DNA of 59,739 nucleotides from Fervidicella metallireducens AeB (GTDB lineage Bacteria; Bacillota; Clostridia; Clostridiales; Caloramatoraceae): assembly GCF_000601455.1 (NCBI RefSeq), contig NZ_AZQP01000013.1, positions 1 through 59,739 of the forward strand, read 5' to 3'. Both the position numbers and the translations under genes were made by a program. Under the pieces are notes generated by a model. That model saw only the letters and a list, made by a program, of their open reading frames with translations. It searched no databases and was not told the origin of the DNA. Numbering within the stretch: the first letter of the stretch is position 1; each line of letters opens with the position of its first letter. Below, in pieces: positions 43,519 to 53,404 of this stretch.

Positions 43519-44314
43519 CTTGTCAACAGGGTTAGGTTTAATTTTAGGTGTTATAGCTATTATTTTAGGAATGCTTAATGGAGGAAGTCCCAAAATGTTT
43601 TGGGACCTTCCCTCAGTTTTTATAACTTTATTTGGCTCCTTGTTTGCTATAATTATAAATTATCCATTAAGTACACTAAAAAAACTGCCTAAATCATTAA
43701 AAAATGCTTTTTTAGATAAGCAGATACAGCCAGATGAGATAATTGTTAAATTTGTTGAGATAGCAAAAAAAGCAAGAAGAGAAGGTCTTCTTTCTTTAGA
43801 AGATGACATAAATTCAATAGATGATGAATATTTAAAAAACGGTATGCAAATGGTTGTTGATGGAATTGAACCAGAAACAATCAGAGAGATATTAGAACTA
43901 GAAATAAATGAAATGGAAAGAAGACATCAAAGCAGTATTTCAGTTTTAAAAACATGGGCTTCCTTTGCTCCTGCATTTGGAATGATTGGTACTTTAATCG
44001 GATTGATTCAGATGCTTGCAAAACTTGAAGATCAATCTCAGCTTGGAAAAGGTATGTCAGTAGCCTTAATCACATCTTTCTATGGTGCTGTTTTAGCTAA
44101 TTTAATTTTTACACCATTAGCAGGAAAACTTGAAATTAAAAGTGAAGAAGAAGCAAATAGAAGAGAAATGATGCTTGAGGGAATACTTGCACTTCAGGCA
44201 GGTGTAAATCCAAGAATAATGGAAGATAAGCTTAAAACTTATTTATCACCTGAAACAAGATTAAAATTGAAAGATGTAAATGGCGAAGCGAGAGTGGTGG
44301 AACAAAATGAGTAG
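43505..44314 (+). CDS. motA: MotA stator ion-channel subunit
   Basis: MotA forms the ion channel with MotB and pushes against FliG. The 269-residue protein has four membrane segments (about 9-27, 31-52, 150-170 and 182-203), the cytoplasmic loop with KKARREGLLSLEDDI, and the conserved AFGMIGTLIGLIQMLAKL. The motB start overlaps its last codons. Proton or sodium specificity is not certain from the sequence. Confidence 0.95.
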   Translation: MKKNDLSTGLGLILGVIAIILGMLNGGSPKMFWDLPSVFITLFGSLFAIIINYPLSTLKKLPKSLKNAFLDKQIQPDEIIVKFVEIAKKARREGLLSLEDDINSIDDEYLKNGMQMVVDGIEPETIREILELEINEMERRHQSSISVLKTWASFAPAFGMIGTLIGLIQMLAKLEDQSQLGKGMSVALITSFYGAVLANLIFTPLAGKLEIKSEEEANRREMMLEGILALQAGVNPRIMEDKLKTYLSPETRLKLKDVNGEARVVEQNE

Positions 44315-45065
44315 AAGAAAGAAACAAAATACGTCCTCAGGTGGTGGCGAATGGCTTACAACCTTTGCAGATTTAATGACGCTGTTACTGACATTTTTCG
44401 TACTATTGTATTCATTTTCTAGCATTGATGCTATTAAGTTTAAACAAATAGCAATTTCTCTGTCGTCAGCTTTTGGAGGAAAAACAGGGGTCATAAATCA
44501 TGGTGGGAACTAAGGACCAATACCTATTGATGGTAATCCAGGTGTAGAAAATAAAATAATGGAAAATGCTGGTCTTAAGGGGGAAACTGAAAAGAACTAC
44601 AAACAGGTAGCAGATTTTATAAAAAAGCATAAGCTTGAAGACAAGGTTTCGATAAAGGAAGATTCAAGAGGGGTTATAATAGAGATGCAGGAAAAGATTC
44701 TTTTTGATTCAGGTAAGTCTGAATTAAAGAAAAGCAGCCTTGAAGTTATAAATAAAATCTGCGAACTTCTTAAACAGTTTCCAAATGAGATTATAGTTGA
44801 AGGGCATACTGATAATATTCCTATAAATAAGGGTTATTTTCGCTCTAATTGGGAATTATCTGCTGACAGGGCTGTTAAAGTAGTAAGATATATGTCAGAA
44901 GTAAATGGATTAAACCCAAAGCAGTTTAAGGCTGTAGGTTGCGGCGAATTCAGCCCAATTGCCGATAATAATTCCCCAGAGGGAAGGCAAAAAAATAGAA
45001 GAGTAAATATTTTAATTGTATCTACTGAAAAGGAGAATAAAGACAATGGAAGCAAAAAAGAGTAA
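44307..45065 (+). pseudogene. motB: MotB stator subunit, interrupted by an in-frame TAA
   Basis: MotB anchors the stator to peptidoglycan. From ATG 44307 the N-terminal part has EWLTTFADLMTLLLTFFVLL, the membrane helix with the essential Asp in FADLMTL. TAA at 44511-44513 then interrupts the linker; the same frame continues with GPIPIDGN and the OmpA/peptidoglycan domain (EKILFDSGKSELKKSS, VEGHTDNIPINK, NWELSADRAVKV) to 45065. Downstream ATG 44559 could start a fragment, but it lacks the membrane helix. A single substitution (for example from TCA or CAA) explains it. fliL overlaps its end. Confidence 0.85.
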
Positions 45066-45486
45066 TAAACTTGTAATTATTTTATTGATTGTTACTTTAA
45101 CGATTGTTGTAGCAATGGCTGGATATTTTGGATATTTTATTTTATATAAAAATAAGCAAACAAAAACATCAAATAATAAAGTAACCTTAACTGAAAAAAC
45201 TGTTCAACTAGATGAATTTGTTGTAAATTTAGCAGATGAAGATGTTAGATATATTAAGGTTAAAATAAATTTAGCTTTTACAGATAAGAAGTTGGAAACT
45301 GAGATTGGTGAAAAGACACCTCAAATAAGAGATATAATAAATACTCATTTAATGACTAAAAAAGCTGAAGAATTAAATTCAAATGGAATGCTTAAATTAA
45401 AAGGTGAATTAGTTAGTAAAATTAATGGATTGTTAGAAAATGGAAAGATAACAAATATCTATCTAAATGATATTATTATTCAATAG
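45046..45486 (+). CDS. fliL: FliL basal-body-associated protein
   Basis: FliL surrounds and supports stator units. The 146-residue protein has one N-terminal membrane segment (about 7-29), and the periplasmic FliL domain with VQLDEFVVNLADEDVRYIKV, EIGEKTPQIRDIINTHLMTK and KINGLLENGKITNIYLNDII. ATG 45046 has an AAGGAG site; an extension from 45016 overlaps motB more. Its start is coupled to motB. Confidence 0.92.
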   Translation: MEAKKSNKLVIILLIVTLTIVVAMAGYFGYFILYKNKQTKTSNNKVTLTEKTVQLDEFVVNLADEDVRYIKVKINLAFTDKKLETEIGEKTPQIRDIINTHLMTKKAEELNSNGMLKLKGELVSKINGLLENGKITNIYLNDIIIQ

Positions 45487-45501
45487 AAAGCAGGGTATAT
45501 A

Positions 45502-45876
45502 ATGGATGGTAATTTTGTAATACAGTTGTTAAAACTGATTGTGTTACTTCCTTTAGTTGTATTTTTAATAATTTTTACCATGAAATATAGTGGTAAGTAT
45601 ATGGAAAAAATGAACCGAGGTAAAATTATTAAGATTATTGAAAAGGTTCCTCTAAGTCAAAATACATTTTTAGCAGTTGTCTCAATAAATAATAAACCTT
45701 ATTTAATTACAAATGGTGAAAAAGGTGCACAGATTTTACTTGAGTTAAATGAAGAAAGTATTAATGATTATATGATAGGAATACAGAGCCAAAACCAAAA
45801 TGCACTAGGCTTTAATTTAAGTTCCATAAATTTAAATTGGATTAAAGGAAAGATGAAAAATGAAAAGAATAACTAA
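45502..45876 (+). CDS. fliO: FliO export gate assembly protein
   Basis: A 124-residue protein with one N-terminal membrane segment (about 10-28), followed by a short cytoplasmic beta domain (IEKVPLSQNTFLAVVSINNK), typical of FliO/FliZ. FliO helps FliP assemble. It overlaps the fliP start. Family conservation is low, so the position before fliP is the strongest evidence. Confidence 0.85.
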   Translation: MDGNFVIQLLKLIVLLPLVVFLIIFTMKYSGKYMEKMNRGKIIKIIEKVPLSQNTFLAVVSINNKPYLITNGEKGAQILLELNEESINDYMIGIQSQNQNALGFNLSSINLNWIKGKMKNEKNN

Positions 45877-46621
45877 GGTTTTTTTATTATCTATTTTATT
45901 TATCTTAATAGGTTCTTTTGTTGCATATGCAGCTCCAAATGATATTCAGATACCTAAGGTAACGTTATCAGTCGATGGGTCAAATTCTCCAAAGGAATAT
46001 GTAAATAACATAAAGCTGCTGCTTTTGCTAACAGCATTAACTTTTATACCAGCAATAGTTCTGATGATGACATCCTTCACTAGAATTATTATTGTACTAG
46101 GCTTTGTAAGGAATGCCTTGTCAACTCAACAATCACCGCCTAATCAGGTTCTGATAGGTCTGGCACTGTTTATGACGATGTTTATTATGGCTCCTGTATA
46201 TAATGAAGTCAATAGTAAGGCGATACAACCATATGTTAAGGGACAGATAACTCAGCAGGAGGCTATTGAAGTTGGTAGTAAACCAATAAAGGATTTTATG
46301 CTAAATCAAACAAGAGAAAAAGATTTAGCTTTATTTTATAAAGCAGCAAATATTGAAAAACCAACAGACAGATATAAGGTTCCTTTTAACATATTAGTAC
46401 CTTCGTTTGTTATAAGTGAATTAAAAACAGCTATGCAGATGGGTTTTATGATATTTGTACCATTTATTGTAATTGACATGGTAGTTGCAAGTGTCTTAAT
46501 GTCGATGGGGATGTTTATGCTCCCACCAGTTACTATTTCATTGCCATTTAAATTACTGTTATTTGTGCTTGCAGATGGATGGCATATTGTTGCAAAATCT
46601 TTGATAGAAAGCTTTATGTAG
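45860..46621 (+). CDS. fliP: FliP export gate protein
   Basis: FliP forms the core of the flagellar export gate. The 253-residue protein has an N-terminal signal peptide (about 1-25, ending AYAA), four membrane segments, and family motifs MMTSFTRIIIVLGFVRNALS, NQVLIGLALFMTMFIM and VPFIVIDMVVASVLMSMGM. It is between fliO and fliQ. Confidence 0.97.
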   Translation: MKRITKVFLLSILFILIGSFVAYAAPNDIQIPKVTLSVDGSNSPKEYVNNIKLLLLLTALTFIPAIVLMMTSFTRIIIVLGFVRNALSTQQSPPNQVLIGLALFMTMFIMAPVYNEVNSKAIQPYVKGQITQQEAIEVGSKPIKDFMLNQTREKDLALFYKAANIEKPTDRYKVPFNILVPSFVISELKTAMQMGFMIFVPFIVIDMVVASVLMSMGMFMLPPVTISLPFKLLLFVLADGWHIVAKSLIESFM

Positions 46622-46631
46622 GAGTGATAAT

Positions 46632-46901
46632 ATGAGTGATGCCTTTGTTTTAGATATAGGAAAGCAAGCAATTTTAACAGCTCTTTCAGTATCTGCACCG
46701 ATTTTAATTGTTTCAATGTTGGTTGGGTTATTAATTAGCATATTTCAGGCAGTTACACAGATACAAGAACAAACGTTAACATTTGTTCCAAAGATGATAG
46801 CAATCATAATAATACTTTTAATACTAGGTCCATGGATGATGAAGGTAATCGTGCAATTTACTCAGAATATGCTTTCAAATATAACTTATATAACAAAGTG
46901 A
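46632..46901 (+). CDS. fliQ: FliQ export gate protein
   Basis: An 89-residue protein with two membrane helices (about 15-40 and 52-75), and VGLLISIFQAVTQIQEQTLT typical of FliQ. It forms the export gate with FliP and FliR. The fliR-flhB fusion follows with one base between stop and start. Confidence 0.96.
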   Translation: MSDAFVLDIGKQAILTALSVSAPILIVSMLVGLLISIFQAVTQIQEQTLTFVPKMIAIIIILLILGPWMMKVIVQFTQNMLSNITYITK

Positions 46902-46902
46902 A

Positions 46903-48732
46903 ATGGAACTTAGATATAATTTTCTTATTTATTTTCTAGTTTCAGTCAGGGTAATTGCAATGCTTATTTCATCTCCAGTTTATTCCTTGAGACAAATACC
47001 ATCCTTGGTAAAAGTAGGAATATCCTTTTCAATTGCCATTATAGTTGCAAATGTAACAGATTTTTCAAATGTAATAATACCAAACAATATTATCGATTTA
47101 GCTATTACATGTAGTAAAGAAATAATTATCGGGATTATTATAGGATTTATATCAACACTTATATTTAATGCAGTTAGAGCTTCTGCACAGCTTATGGATT
47201 TCAGTATAGGGTTTTCCATGGCACAATATTATGATCCGTCAACAAGCGGTATGTCAACACCATTAGAAAGATTATTTAATTGGATTGCACTTATAATTTT
47301 TGTTACTTTTAACTTTCATCATAATATTTTATTGGCAATTATAAAGAGTTTTGAAATAATAAGTCCAGGAATTTCAACCATGAACTCAAGTTCATTCATG
47401 GTTTTGATGAATACATTTTCTAATTTCTTTTTTATATCGATACAGCTAGCTGCTCCAATTGTTATTGTTCTTTTTATTACTGACTTTACACTGGGTTTAA
47501 TAGCAAGGACAGTACCGCAGCTAAATGTTTTTATTTTAGGCATGCCATTGAAGGTTATTGTTGGTTTGATGGCAATAGCAACCATATTACCAGGTTTGAG
47601 CCATATGTATATTAAGACTTTTGATAAAATTATTGAGGAATTGATGAAGTTTTTCTCAACTTTTCCTGTAATACTTTTAATGGCATCAGATGATAAAACT
47701 GAAGAAGCTACACCCAAAAAGTTACAAGAAGCAAGAAAGAAAGGTCAGGTACCTAAAAGTGTGGAACTTAATTCAGCTATAATTTTGTTTGGAGCAGTAT
47801 TGGTTCTTACTTTTATCAGTAATTATTACTATAACAATGGAAGATTATTTATAATTGAGAGTTTTAAATTTATTAAAAAAGATGATTTAGGGTTAACCGA
47901 TGTAGCTAATATATTTATATACATGATAAAAAATGGTTTAATTGCAGGGCTTCCTGTAATTTTAACAGTTATGATTTTGGGTATAGTTGCTAACATAGCC
48001 CAGGTTGGATTTTTAGTTTCCTCCGAGGGACTGAAACCTAAACTCGAAAAACTTAATCCCATTGAAGGATTTAAAAGGATTTTTTCTAAACGTTCAATTG
48101 TTGAACTTTTGAAATCAATTGCTAAGATAGCACTTATTTTCTTTGTATCATATAAATATATAAGCTCTAAAATCTTTGAAATACTAAAGACCAGTGATTT
48201 AAATCCAAATGGAGTTTTTTCATTTGTAAAAAATATTCTTGATACACAGTTAAATAGGGTAATAATAATAATGATTGTTATTGGTATTACTGATTTTATT
48301 TTTCAAAAGAGACAGTTTAAACGTGATATGAGGATGACAAAGCAGGAAGTTAAAGAAGAATATAAACAAACAGAGGGAGATCCTCAACTTAAATCAAAAA
48401 TAAGGCAAAAGCAAAGACAGCTTGCAATGAGAAGAATGATGCATGAAGTTCCTAAAGCTACAGTTGTAATAACAAATCCTACACATTATGCAGTGGCACT
48501 AAAATATGAGAGGGGTAAGAATTCTGCTCCAACTGTTATTGCAAAGGGAGTAGATGTTGTGGCTTTAAGGATAAAAGAAATTGCAAAGGAGAATAGTGTT
48601 CCAATTGTTGAGAACAAAGCCCTTGCAAGGGCTTTATATGCTAAAGTTGAAATTGATCAATCTATTCCTATGGAATTATATCAAGCTGTTGCAGAAATTT
48701 TAGCATATGTTTACAGCTTAAAGAAAATGTGA
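46903..48732 (+). CDS. fliR-flhB: FliR-FlhB fusion export gate protein
   Basis: One 609-residue frame joins two export proteins that are separate in most bacteria. Residues 1 to about 258 are FliR (SPVYSLRQIPSLVKVGISFS, AQLMDFSIGFSMAQYYDP, with multiple membrane helices). From about 263 on is FlhB (DDKTEEATPKKLQEARKKGQ, four membrane helices, then the autocleavage motif NPTH with VVITNPTHYAVALKY). Such fusions are known in clostridia. There is no obvious ribosome binding site at ATG 46903, so translation is probably coupled to fliQ. Confidence 0.96.
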   Translation: MELRYNFLIYFLVSVRVIAMLISSPVYSLRQIPSLVKVGISFSIAIIVANVTDFSNVIIPNNIIDLAITCSKEIIIGIIIGFISTLIFNAVRASAQLMDFSIGFSMAQYYDPSTSGMSTPLERLFNWIALIIFVTFNFHHNILLAIIKSFEIISPGISTMNSSSFMVLMNTFSNFFFISIQLAAPIVIVLFITDFTLGLIARTVPQLNVFILGMPLKVIVGLMAIATILPGLSHMYIKTFDKIIEELMKFFSTFPVILLMASDDKTEEATPKKLQEARKKGQVPKSVELNSAIILFGAVLVLTFISNYYYNNGRLFIIESFKFIKKDDLGLTDVANIFIYMIKNGLIAGLPVILTVMILGIVANIAQVGFLVSSEGLKPKLEKLNPIEGFKRIFSKRSIVELLKSIAKIALIFFVSYKYISSKIFEILKTSDLNPNGVFSFVKNILDTQLNRVIIIMIVIGITDFIFQKRQFKRDMRMTKQEVKEEYKQTEGDPQLKSKIRQKQRQLAMRRMMHEVPKATVVITNPTHYAVALKYERGKNSAPTVIAKGVDVVALRIKEIAKENSVPIVENKALARALYAKVEIDQSIPMELYQAVAEILAYVYSLKKM

Positions 48733-48743
48733 GGGTGAATTTG

Positions 48744-50810
48744 ATGACAAATAGAAGAAATTCAAAGTTAGGCAGGAATATAGATATCGTAGTAGCTGTG
48801 GCTATTATTTTAATAGTTTTAATGATTATAATTCCTTTGAATACGGTGTTGTTAAATATTTTGCTAGCCTTTAATTTAACTTTTTCTCTAATAGTACTAC
48901 TTCTTACAATGTTTACAACAGAAGTATTGGAATTTTCAATATTTCCAACCCTATTATTAATTACAACACTTCTAAGATTAGGGCTGAATATTTCTTCAAC
49001 AAGACTTATACTAGGAAAAGCTGAAGCTGGCGAGATTATACACGCTTTTGGAAACTTTGTTGTTGGAGGAAACTATATTGTCGGTTTTATTCTATTTATT
49101 ATAATTGTTGTTATACAATTTGTCGTAATTACCAATGGAGCCGGCAGAGTCGCAGAGGTTGCAGCTAGATTTACTTTAGATGCAATGCCTGGAAAGCAAA
49201 TGAGTATAGATGCAGATTTAAATGCAGGAATAATTAATGATGAAGAAGCTAAAAAAAGAAGAAAAAAATTGCAGCAGGAAGCCGATTTTTATGGTGCAAT
49301 GGATGGGGCTAGTAAATTCGTTAAGGGAGATGCAATTGCTGGAATAGTTATTGTTGTATTAAATATATTAGCTGGAATAGTTATTGGAATTGTAAGTCAT
49401 GGTTTATCTCCTATGGAATCATTGAAAACCTATGCTTTATTGACAGTTGGTGATGGTCTTGTTAGTCAGCTGCCAGCATTATTAATATCTACTGCTTCAG
49501 GTATAATAGTTACAAGATCTGCCAATGAAACTTCACTTGGAGATGAATTATCAAAACAAATAACTTCATATCCTAAAGTATTGGCTATTGCCAGTGGAAT
49601 TCTATTCATATTATCTTTGGTACCTTCATTGCCAAAACTTGTTTTTTTAACTATGGCTGTAATATGTGGTGTTTCTGCTTATCTTTTAATTCAGGATAGT
49701 AAAAAACCTGATTTAGATGAAGTAGCAGCCACTACTGATACTGTACAGGAAAGAAGAGAGCCTGAGAATGTATTAAATCTTTTAAATGTTGAGCCCCTTG
49801 AGATAGAAATAGGATACGGACTTATTCCACTTGCAGATTTATCACAGGACGGAGATCTCCTTGATAGAATAGCAGGGGTTAGAAGGCAATGTGCAGTTGA
49901 GATGGGAATAATCGTTCAACCAATTCGTATTAGAGATAATTTACAGTTAGCCACCAATGAGTACACAATTAAAATAAGAAATACTGTAGTTGCTAAGGGT
50001 GATATTTTGTGTAATCACTACTTGGCTATAGATCCAGCTAACGAAGGAATACCAATAGAAGGAATTAAAACTGTTGAGCCAACCTTTGGACTTCCTGCTG
50101 TTTGGATTCCAGACAGTAAGAGAGAAGATGCAGAACTTTTGGGTATAACAGTAGTTGATCCAACAACTGTATTAGTTACACACCTGACTGAAATAATAAA
50201 ACAGCATGCATATGAATTATTAGGTAGACAAGAAGTTAAAATGTTAATAGATAATTTAAAAGAGAACTATAGTGCTGTTGTTGAAGAATTAATACCTGGA
50301 CTTTTAAGTTTAGGTGAAGTTCAAAAAGTTCTTCAAAATCTATTGAAAGAGAGGGTTCCAATAAGAGATTTAGTAACAATACTTGAGAGTTTGGCTGATA
50401 ATGCCTCAAGTACTAGAGATATAGAGCTTCTTACTGAATATGTAAGATTTGCACTTGGTAGAACAATATGTAAACCACTTTCTGATGAAAATAACTGTGT
50501 TAAGGTCTTAACTTTACATCCGAGATTAGAGCAAATAATTGGAGATAGTATACAAAAATCTTTTCAAGGCTCTTATCCGGCTTTAGACCCAGAAACAACA
50601 AGGAAAGTATTTGAATCAATACAATCATGTATTGAAGGAACATTCTTTAATAATAATCAGCCTGTAATTCTTTGTTCTCCAAGGGTAAGACCAGCATTTA
50701 GGAAATTAACGGAGATAGTATTCCCAAGCATTACTATATTATCAATGAACGAAGTTCCAACTGACATGCAGATAGAAACAGTAGGGGTGGTGGAAATAAG
50801 TGATTATTAA
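48744..50810 (+). CDS. flhA: FlhA export gate protein
   Basis: FlhA is the large nonameric export gate ring. The 688-residue protein has eight N-terminal membrane segments (about 15-320), the FHIPEP signature region (AGRVAEVAARFTLDAMPGKQ, ADLNAGIINDEEAKKRRKKL), and a cytoplasmic domain (about 350-688; LADLSQDGDLLDRIAGVRRQ). ATG 48744 has GAGGGTG upstream; in-frame GTG 48729 lies inside the previous gene. flhF overlaps its end. Confidence 0.97.
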   Translation: MTNRRNSKLGRNIDIVVAVAIILIVLMIIIPLNTVLLNILLAFNLTFSLIVLLLTMFTTEVLEFSIFPTLLLITTLLRLGLNISSTRLILGKAEAGEIIHAFGNFVVGGNYIVGFILFIIIVVIQFVVITNGAGRVAEVAARFTLDAMPGKQMSIDADLNAGIINDEEAKKRRKKLQQEADFYGAMDGASKFVKGDAIAGIVIVVLNILAGIVIGIVSHGLSPMESLKTYALLTVGDGLVSQLPALLISTASGIIVTRSANETSLGDELSKQITSYPKVLAIASGILFILSLVPSLPKLVFLTMAVICGVSAYLLIQDSKKPDLDEVAATTDTVQERREPENVLNLLNVEPLEIEIGYGLIPLADLSQDGDLLDRIAGVRRQCAVEMGIIVQPIRIRDNLQLATNEYTIKIRNTVVAKGDILCNHYLAIDPANEGIPIEGIKTVEPTFGLPAVWIPDSKREDAELLGITVVDPTTVLVTHLTEIIKQHAYELLGRQEVKMLIDNLKENYSAVVEELIPGLLSLGEVQKVLQNLLKERVPIRDLVTILESLADNASSTRDIELLTEYVRFALGRTICKPLSDENNCVKVLTLHPRLEQIIGDSIQKSFQGSYPALDPETTRKVFESIQSCIEGTFFNNNQPVILCSPRVRPAFRKLTEIVFPSITILSMNEVPTDMQIETVGVVEISDY

Positions 50811-51861
50811 AAGATATGTTGTTGATAATATGAATGAAGCTATGATAAAGATAAGATATGAATTAGGCAGTGAGGCTGTTATAGTAAGCCAAAGAAAAAT
50901 AAAACAAAAAGGATTAATTGGAATCTTTAAAAAGAAAAAATTGGAAGTTACAGCAGCAGTTGATGATAAACCTAAAAAAAATGTTGCAGAGCAACCAAAA
51001 AATAATGAGAAGGATGTTTATAAAGAGATAGATGAATTAAAAAGCATGATTCAGAGCATTGTTGAAAAAAAGGATAATGTTTCAGTAAAGAAAGAAAGTA
51101 AGAATAAATTTAAACAAAAATTAATTGAGAATGACATCTTAGAAGAAATTGTAGATGACTTACTGAATGTTGTTAGAGAAAAATATAAAGATAAGAGACT
51201 CAATGCAAGTATCTATGAAAAAGAAATATATAAAGCACTTGAAGAGATAATAAAAGTAGATGAAAAAGTTGAAGGGAGAATACAAGTTTTTGTGGGGCCA
51301 ACAGGAGTTGGGAAAACTACAACTATTGCAAAACTTGCCAGTCACTACACGCTTTACCAAAATAAAAAGGTGGGATTGGTTACAATTGATACCTACAGAA
51401 TAGGTGCAGTAGAACAACTGAAAACTTATGCTGAAATTTTAGGTGTACCATTTGGGGTAATTCTTACAAGTAAAGATATTCCAGAAGTAATGGAAAAAAT
51501 GAAGGACTGCGATATTATACTTGTTGATACAATGGGAAGAAATAGTAAAAATACAATGCAGATATCTGAAATTAGAAAATTTATCGAAGAATTAAGAGCC
51601 GATAAGACATATCTTGTTGTTAGTATGACGACAAAACAGAAGGATTTAGCGTCAATTATTGATAATTATAAAATAGTAAATTATAACAGTATGATATTAA
51701 CCAAAGTAGATGAAACAGATGTATGTGGATCTATTTTAACTTGTATAAAAAAGGGTAACGTTCCAGTTTCATATTTAACATTTGGACAAAACGTACCAGA
51801 GGACATTGAAACAGCTAAAAAAGATAAACTTGCTAGACTCATACTGGGGGCTGATAACTGA
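50800..51861 (+). CDS. flhF: FlhF SRP-type GTPase
   Basis: FlhF is a GTPase that guides flagellum placement or number. The 353-residue protein has a short N-terminal basic region (YVVDNMNEAMIKIRYELGSE), then a charged linker and the SRP-type NG domain with P-loop GPTGVGKTTTIAKLAS, TIDTYRIGAVEQLKTYAEIL, DTMGRNSKN and TKVDET. The start is GTG 50800, preceded by GGGGTGG, within the flhA 3' end. It is coupled to flhG by TGATG. Confidence 0.95.
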   Translation: MIIKRYVVDNMNEAMIKIRYELGSEAVIVSQRKIKQKGLIGIFKKKKLEVTAAVDDKPKKNVAEQPKNNEKDVYKEIDELKSMIQSIVEKKDNVSVKKESKNKFKQKLIENDILEEIVDDLLNVVREKYKDKRLNASIYEKEIYKALEEIIKVDEKVEGRIQVFVGPTGVGKTTTIAKLASHYTLYQNKKVGLVTIDTYRIGAVEQLKTYAEILGVPFGVILTSKDIPEVMEKMKDCDIILVDTMGRNSKNTMQISEIRKFIEELRADKTYLVVSMTTKQKDLASIIDNYKIVNYNSMILTKVDETDVCGSILTCIKKGNVPVSYLTFGQNVPEDIETAKKDKLARLILGADN

Positions 51862-52721
51862 TGGATCAAGCAGAAAAATTACGACAATTGATGAACTTAA
51901 AAAAAGCAAATAATGACAATAAATTTAGAGTTTTAACTGTAACAAGTGGGAAAGGCGGAGTAGGCAAAACCAATTTTGTTATAAATTTAGCTGCTATACT
52001 TCAAAAGAGAGGATTTAGAGTGGCGATATTAGATGCTGATTTTGGAATGGCAAATGTTGATATTCTTTATGGTGTGAAATCAAAATATAGTGTATATCAT
52101 TTATTATACGAAGAGAAAAATATAGAAGAAATAATGGTAACAACAAAGGATAATATAAAAATTATCCCAGGTGGCTCAGGTATTAAGGAACTTGGGCAAT
52201 TAAATGATGAAAAAAGAGAAAAATTGCTGTCAGAGTTTTCAAAATTACAAAATATTGATATACTTTTAGTAGATACTGGTGCAGGTTTGTCAAATGTTGT
52301 ACTAAATTTTGTTGAAGTTGCTGATGATGTAATAATTGTTACAAATGCAGAACCCACTGCTTTAACAGATGCCTACGGTTTAATCAAAGTTATAATAAAA
52401 AGCAACATAAAAGCTAATTTAAATGTAGTAATAAATAGGGTTAAAAGTATCACAGAAGCAAAGGATACATTTGAAAAACTTAGTAGAACCGTAGAAAGTT
52501 TTTTAGATTATAAATTAAAATATTTAGGGTATATTTCTGAGGATTCAAAAGTTGGACAAGCTGTTAGGGAACAAAATCCTTACGTTATTGCTTATCCGAA
52601 AAGTGAAGCAACTTTATGTTTACAAAAAATCTCATCAGTCATTCTTGGAGAAACAATTGAAAATAAAAATAATTCCATAAAAGACTATTTAGGTAAACTA
52701 CTGAGAAAAATGGGGAGATAA
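51861..52721 (+). CDS. flhG: FlhG (YlxH) MinD-like ATPase
   Basis: FlhG limits flagellar number and activates FlhF. The 286-residue protein begins with the FlhF-activating region (MDQAEKLRQLMNLKK), then the deviant Walker A SGKGGVGKTNF, DADFGMANVDILYG and VDTGAGLSNVV. It starts within the flhF stop (TGATG) and is followed by the PilZ gene. Confidence 0.95.
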   Translation: MDQAEKLRQLMNLKKANNDNKFRVLTVTSGKGGVGKTNFVINLAAILQKRGFRVAILDADFGMANVDILYGVKSKYSVYHLLYEEKNIEEIMVTTKDNIKIIPGGSGIKELGQLNDEKREKLLSEFSKLQNIDILLVDTGAGLSNVVLNFVEVADDVIIVTNAEPTALTDAYGLIKVIIKSNIKANLNVVINRVKSITEAKDTFEKLSRTVESFLDYKLKYLGYISEDSKVGQAVREQNPYVIAYPKSEATLCLQKISSVILGETIENKNNSIKDYLGKLLRKMGR

Positions 52722-52723
52722 TT

Positions 52724-53389
52724 ATGGCGGCAATAAAGTTTAGAATAAATGATAAAATTGAAATAATTGATAAAAATATCACCTATAAAAGTAATGTCCA
52801 TGATGTTCATGAAAAGACTGTCCTTATTGATATGCCTATTTCTGGTAACAACTATTATATGATGCACCAAGGAAGTGAGTTAATATTTTATTATTGTGCA
52901 GAAGATAAGAATGTATACAAGTGTAAATCTGTAGTTTTAGGTAAAAAGATGGATAATAATCTGCAATTTGTCTTGATAACTTATCCAGAAGTTTTAGAGA
53001 AAATACAGAGAAGAGAGTATTTTAGATTGCCAGTCGCAATGGAAATAAAATATTATTTCTTGCCAGAAAATCGTGTATATAATCACATTAAAGATGTACC
53101 CATTGGTTATTTTGATAGGATGCAAAGGGCTGTTACTATAGATATAAGCGGTGGCGGTATAAAATTTGTAACTCGCGAAGCAGTTATGAAGAATACAAAT
53201 GTTATTATAAAAATTAATCTTTTTGAAGAAATTATCTTATTATGTACAGTTGTCAGAGTTGAAAAGGATGATGAAACTAATCAATACAAAATAGGTTTGA
53301 GATTTGATTCTATTGATGAAAGAATAAGAGAAAAAATAATTAGATTTATTTTTCAAAAATTAAGAGAACAAAATAGATTATTACGATAA
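52724..53389 (+). CDS. YcgR-type flagellar brake protein, PilZ domain (c-di-GMP receptor)
   Basis: The 221-residue protein has an N-terminal YcgR-like beta domain (about 1-95) and a C-terminal PilZ domain with the c-di-GMP motifs RREYFR (RxxxR, about 98) and DISGGG (D/NxSxxG, about 142). Proteins of this type bind c-di-GMP and slow the motor. Location in the flagellar operon, between flhG and sigma-28, fits. Both ligand motifs are intact. Confidence 0.88.
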   Translation: MAAIKFRINDKIEIIDKNITYKSNVHDVHEKTVLIDMPISGNNYYMMHQGSELIFYYCAEDKNVYKCKSVVLGKKMDNNLQFVLITYPEVLEKIQRREYFRLPVAMEIKYYFLPENRVYNHIKDVPIGYFDRMQRAVTIDISGGGIKFVTREAVMKNTNVIIKINLFEEIILLCTVVRVEKDDETNQYKIGLRFDSIDERIREKIIRFIFQKLREQNRLLR

Positions 53390-53404
53390 AAGGAGGGATT
53401 CTAT

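Noticed and set aside
44307-45065. Alternative genetic code (TAA read as Gln) to explain motB and DUF2920
   Set aside because: Many other genes here end at TAA in the expected place (for example legI and fliS neighbours), so TAA works as a stop.
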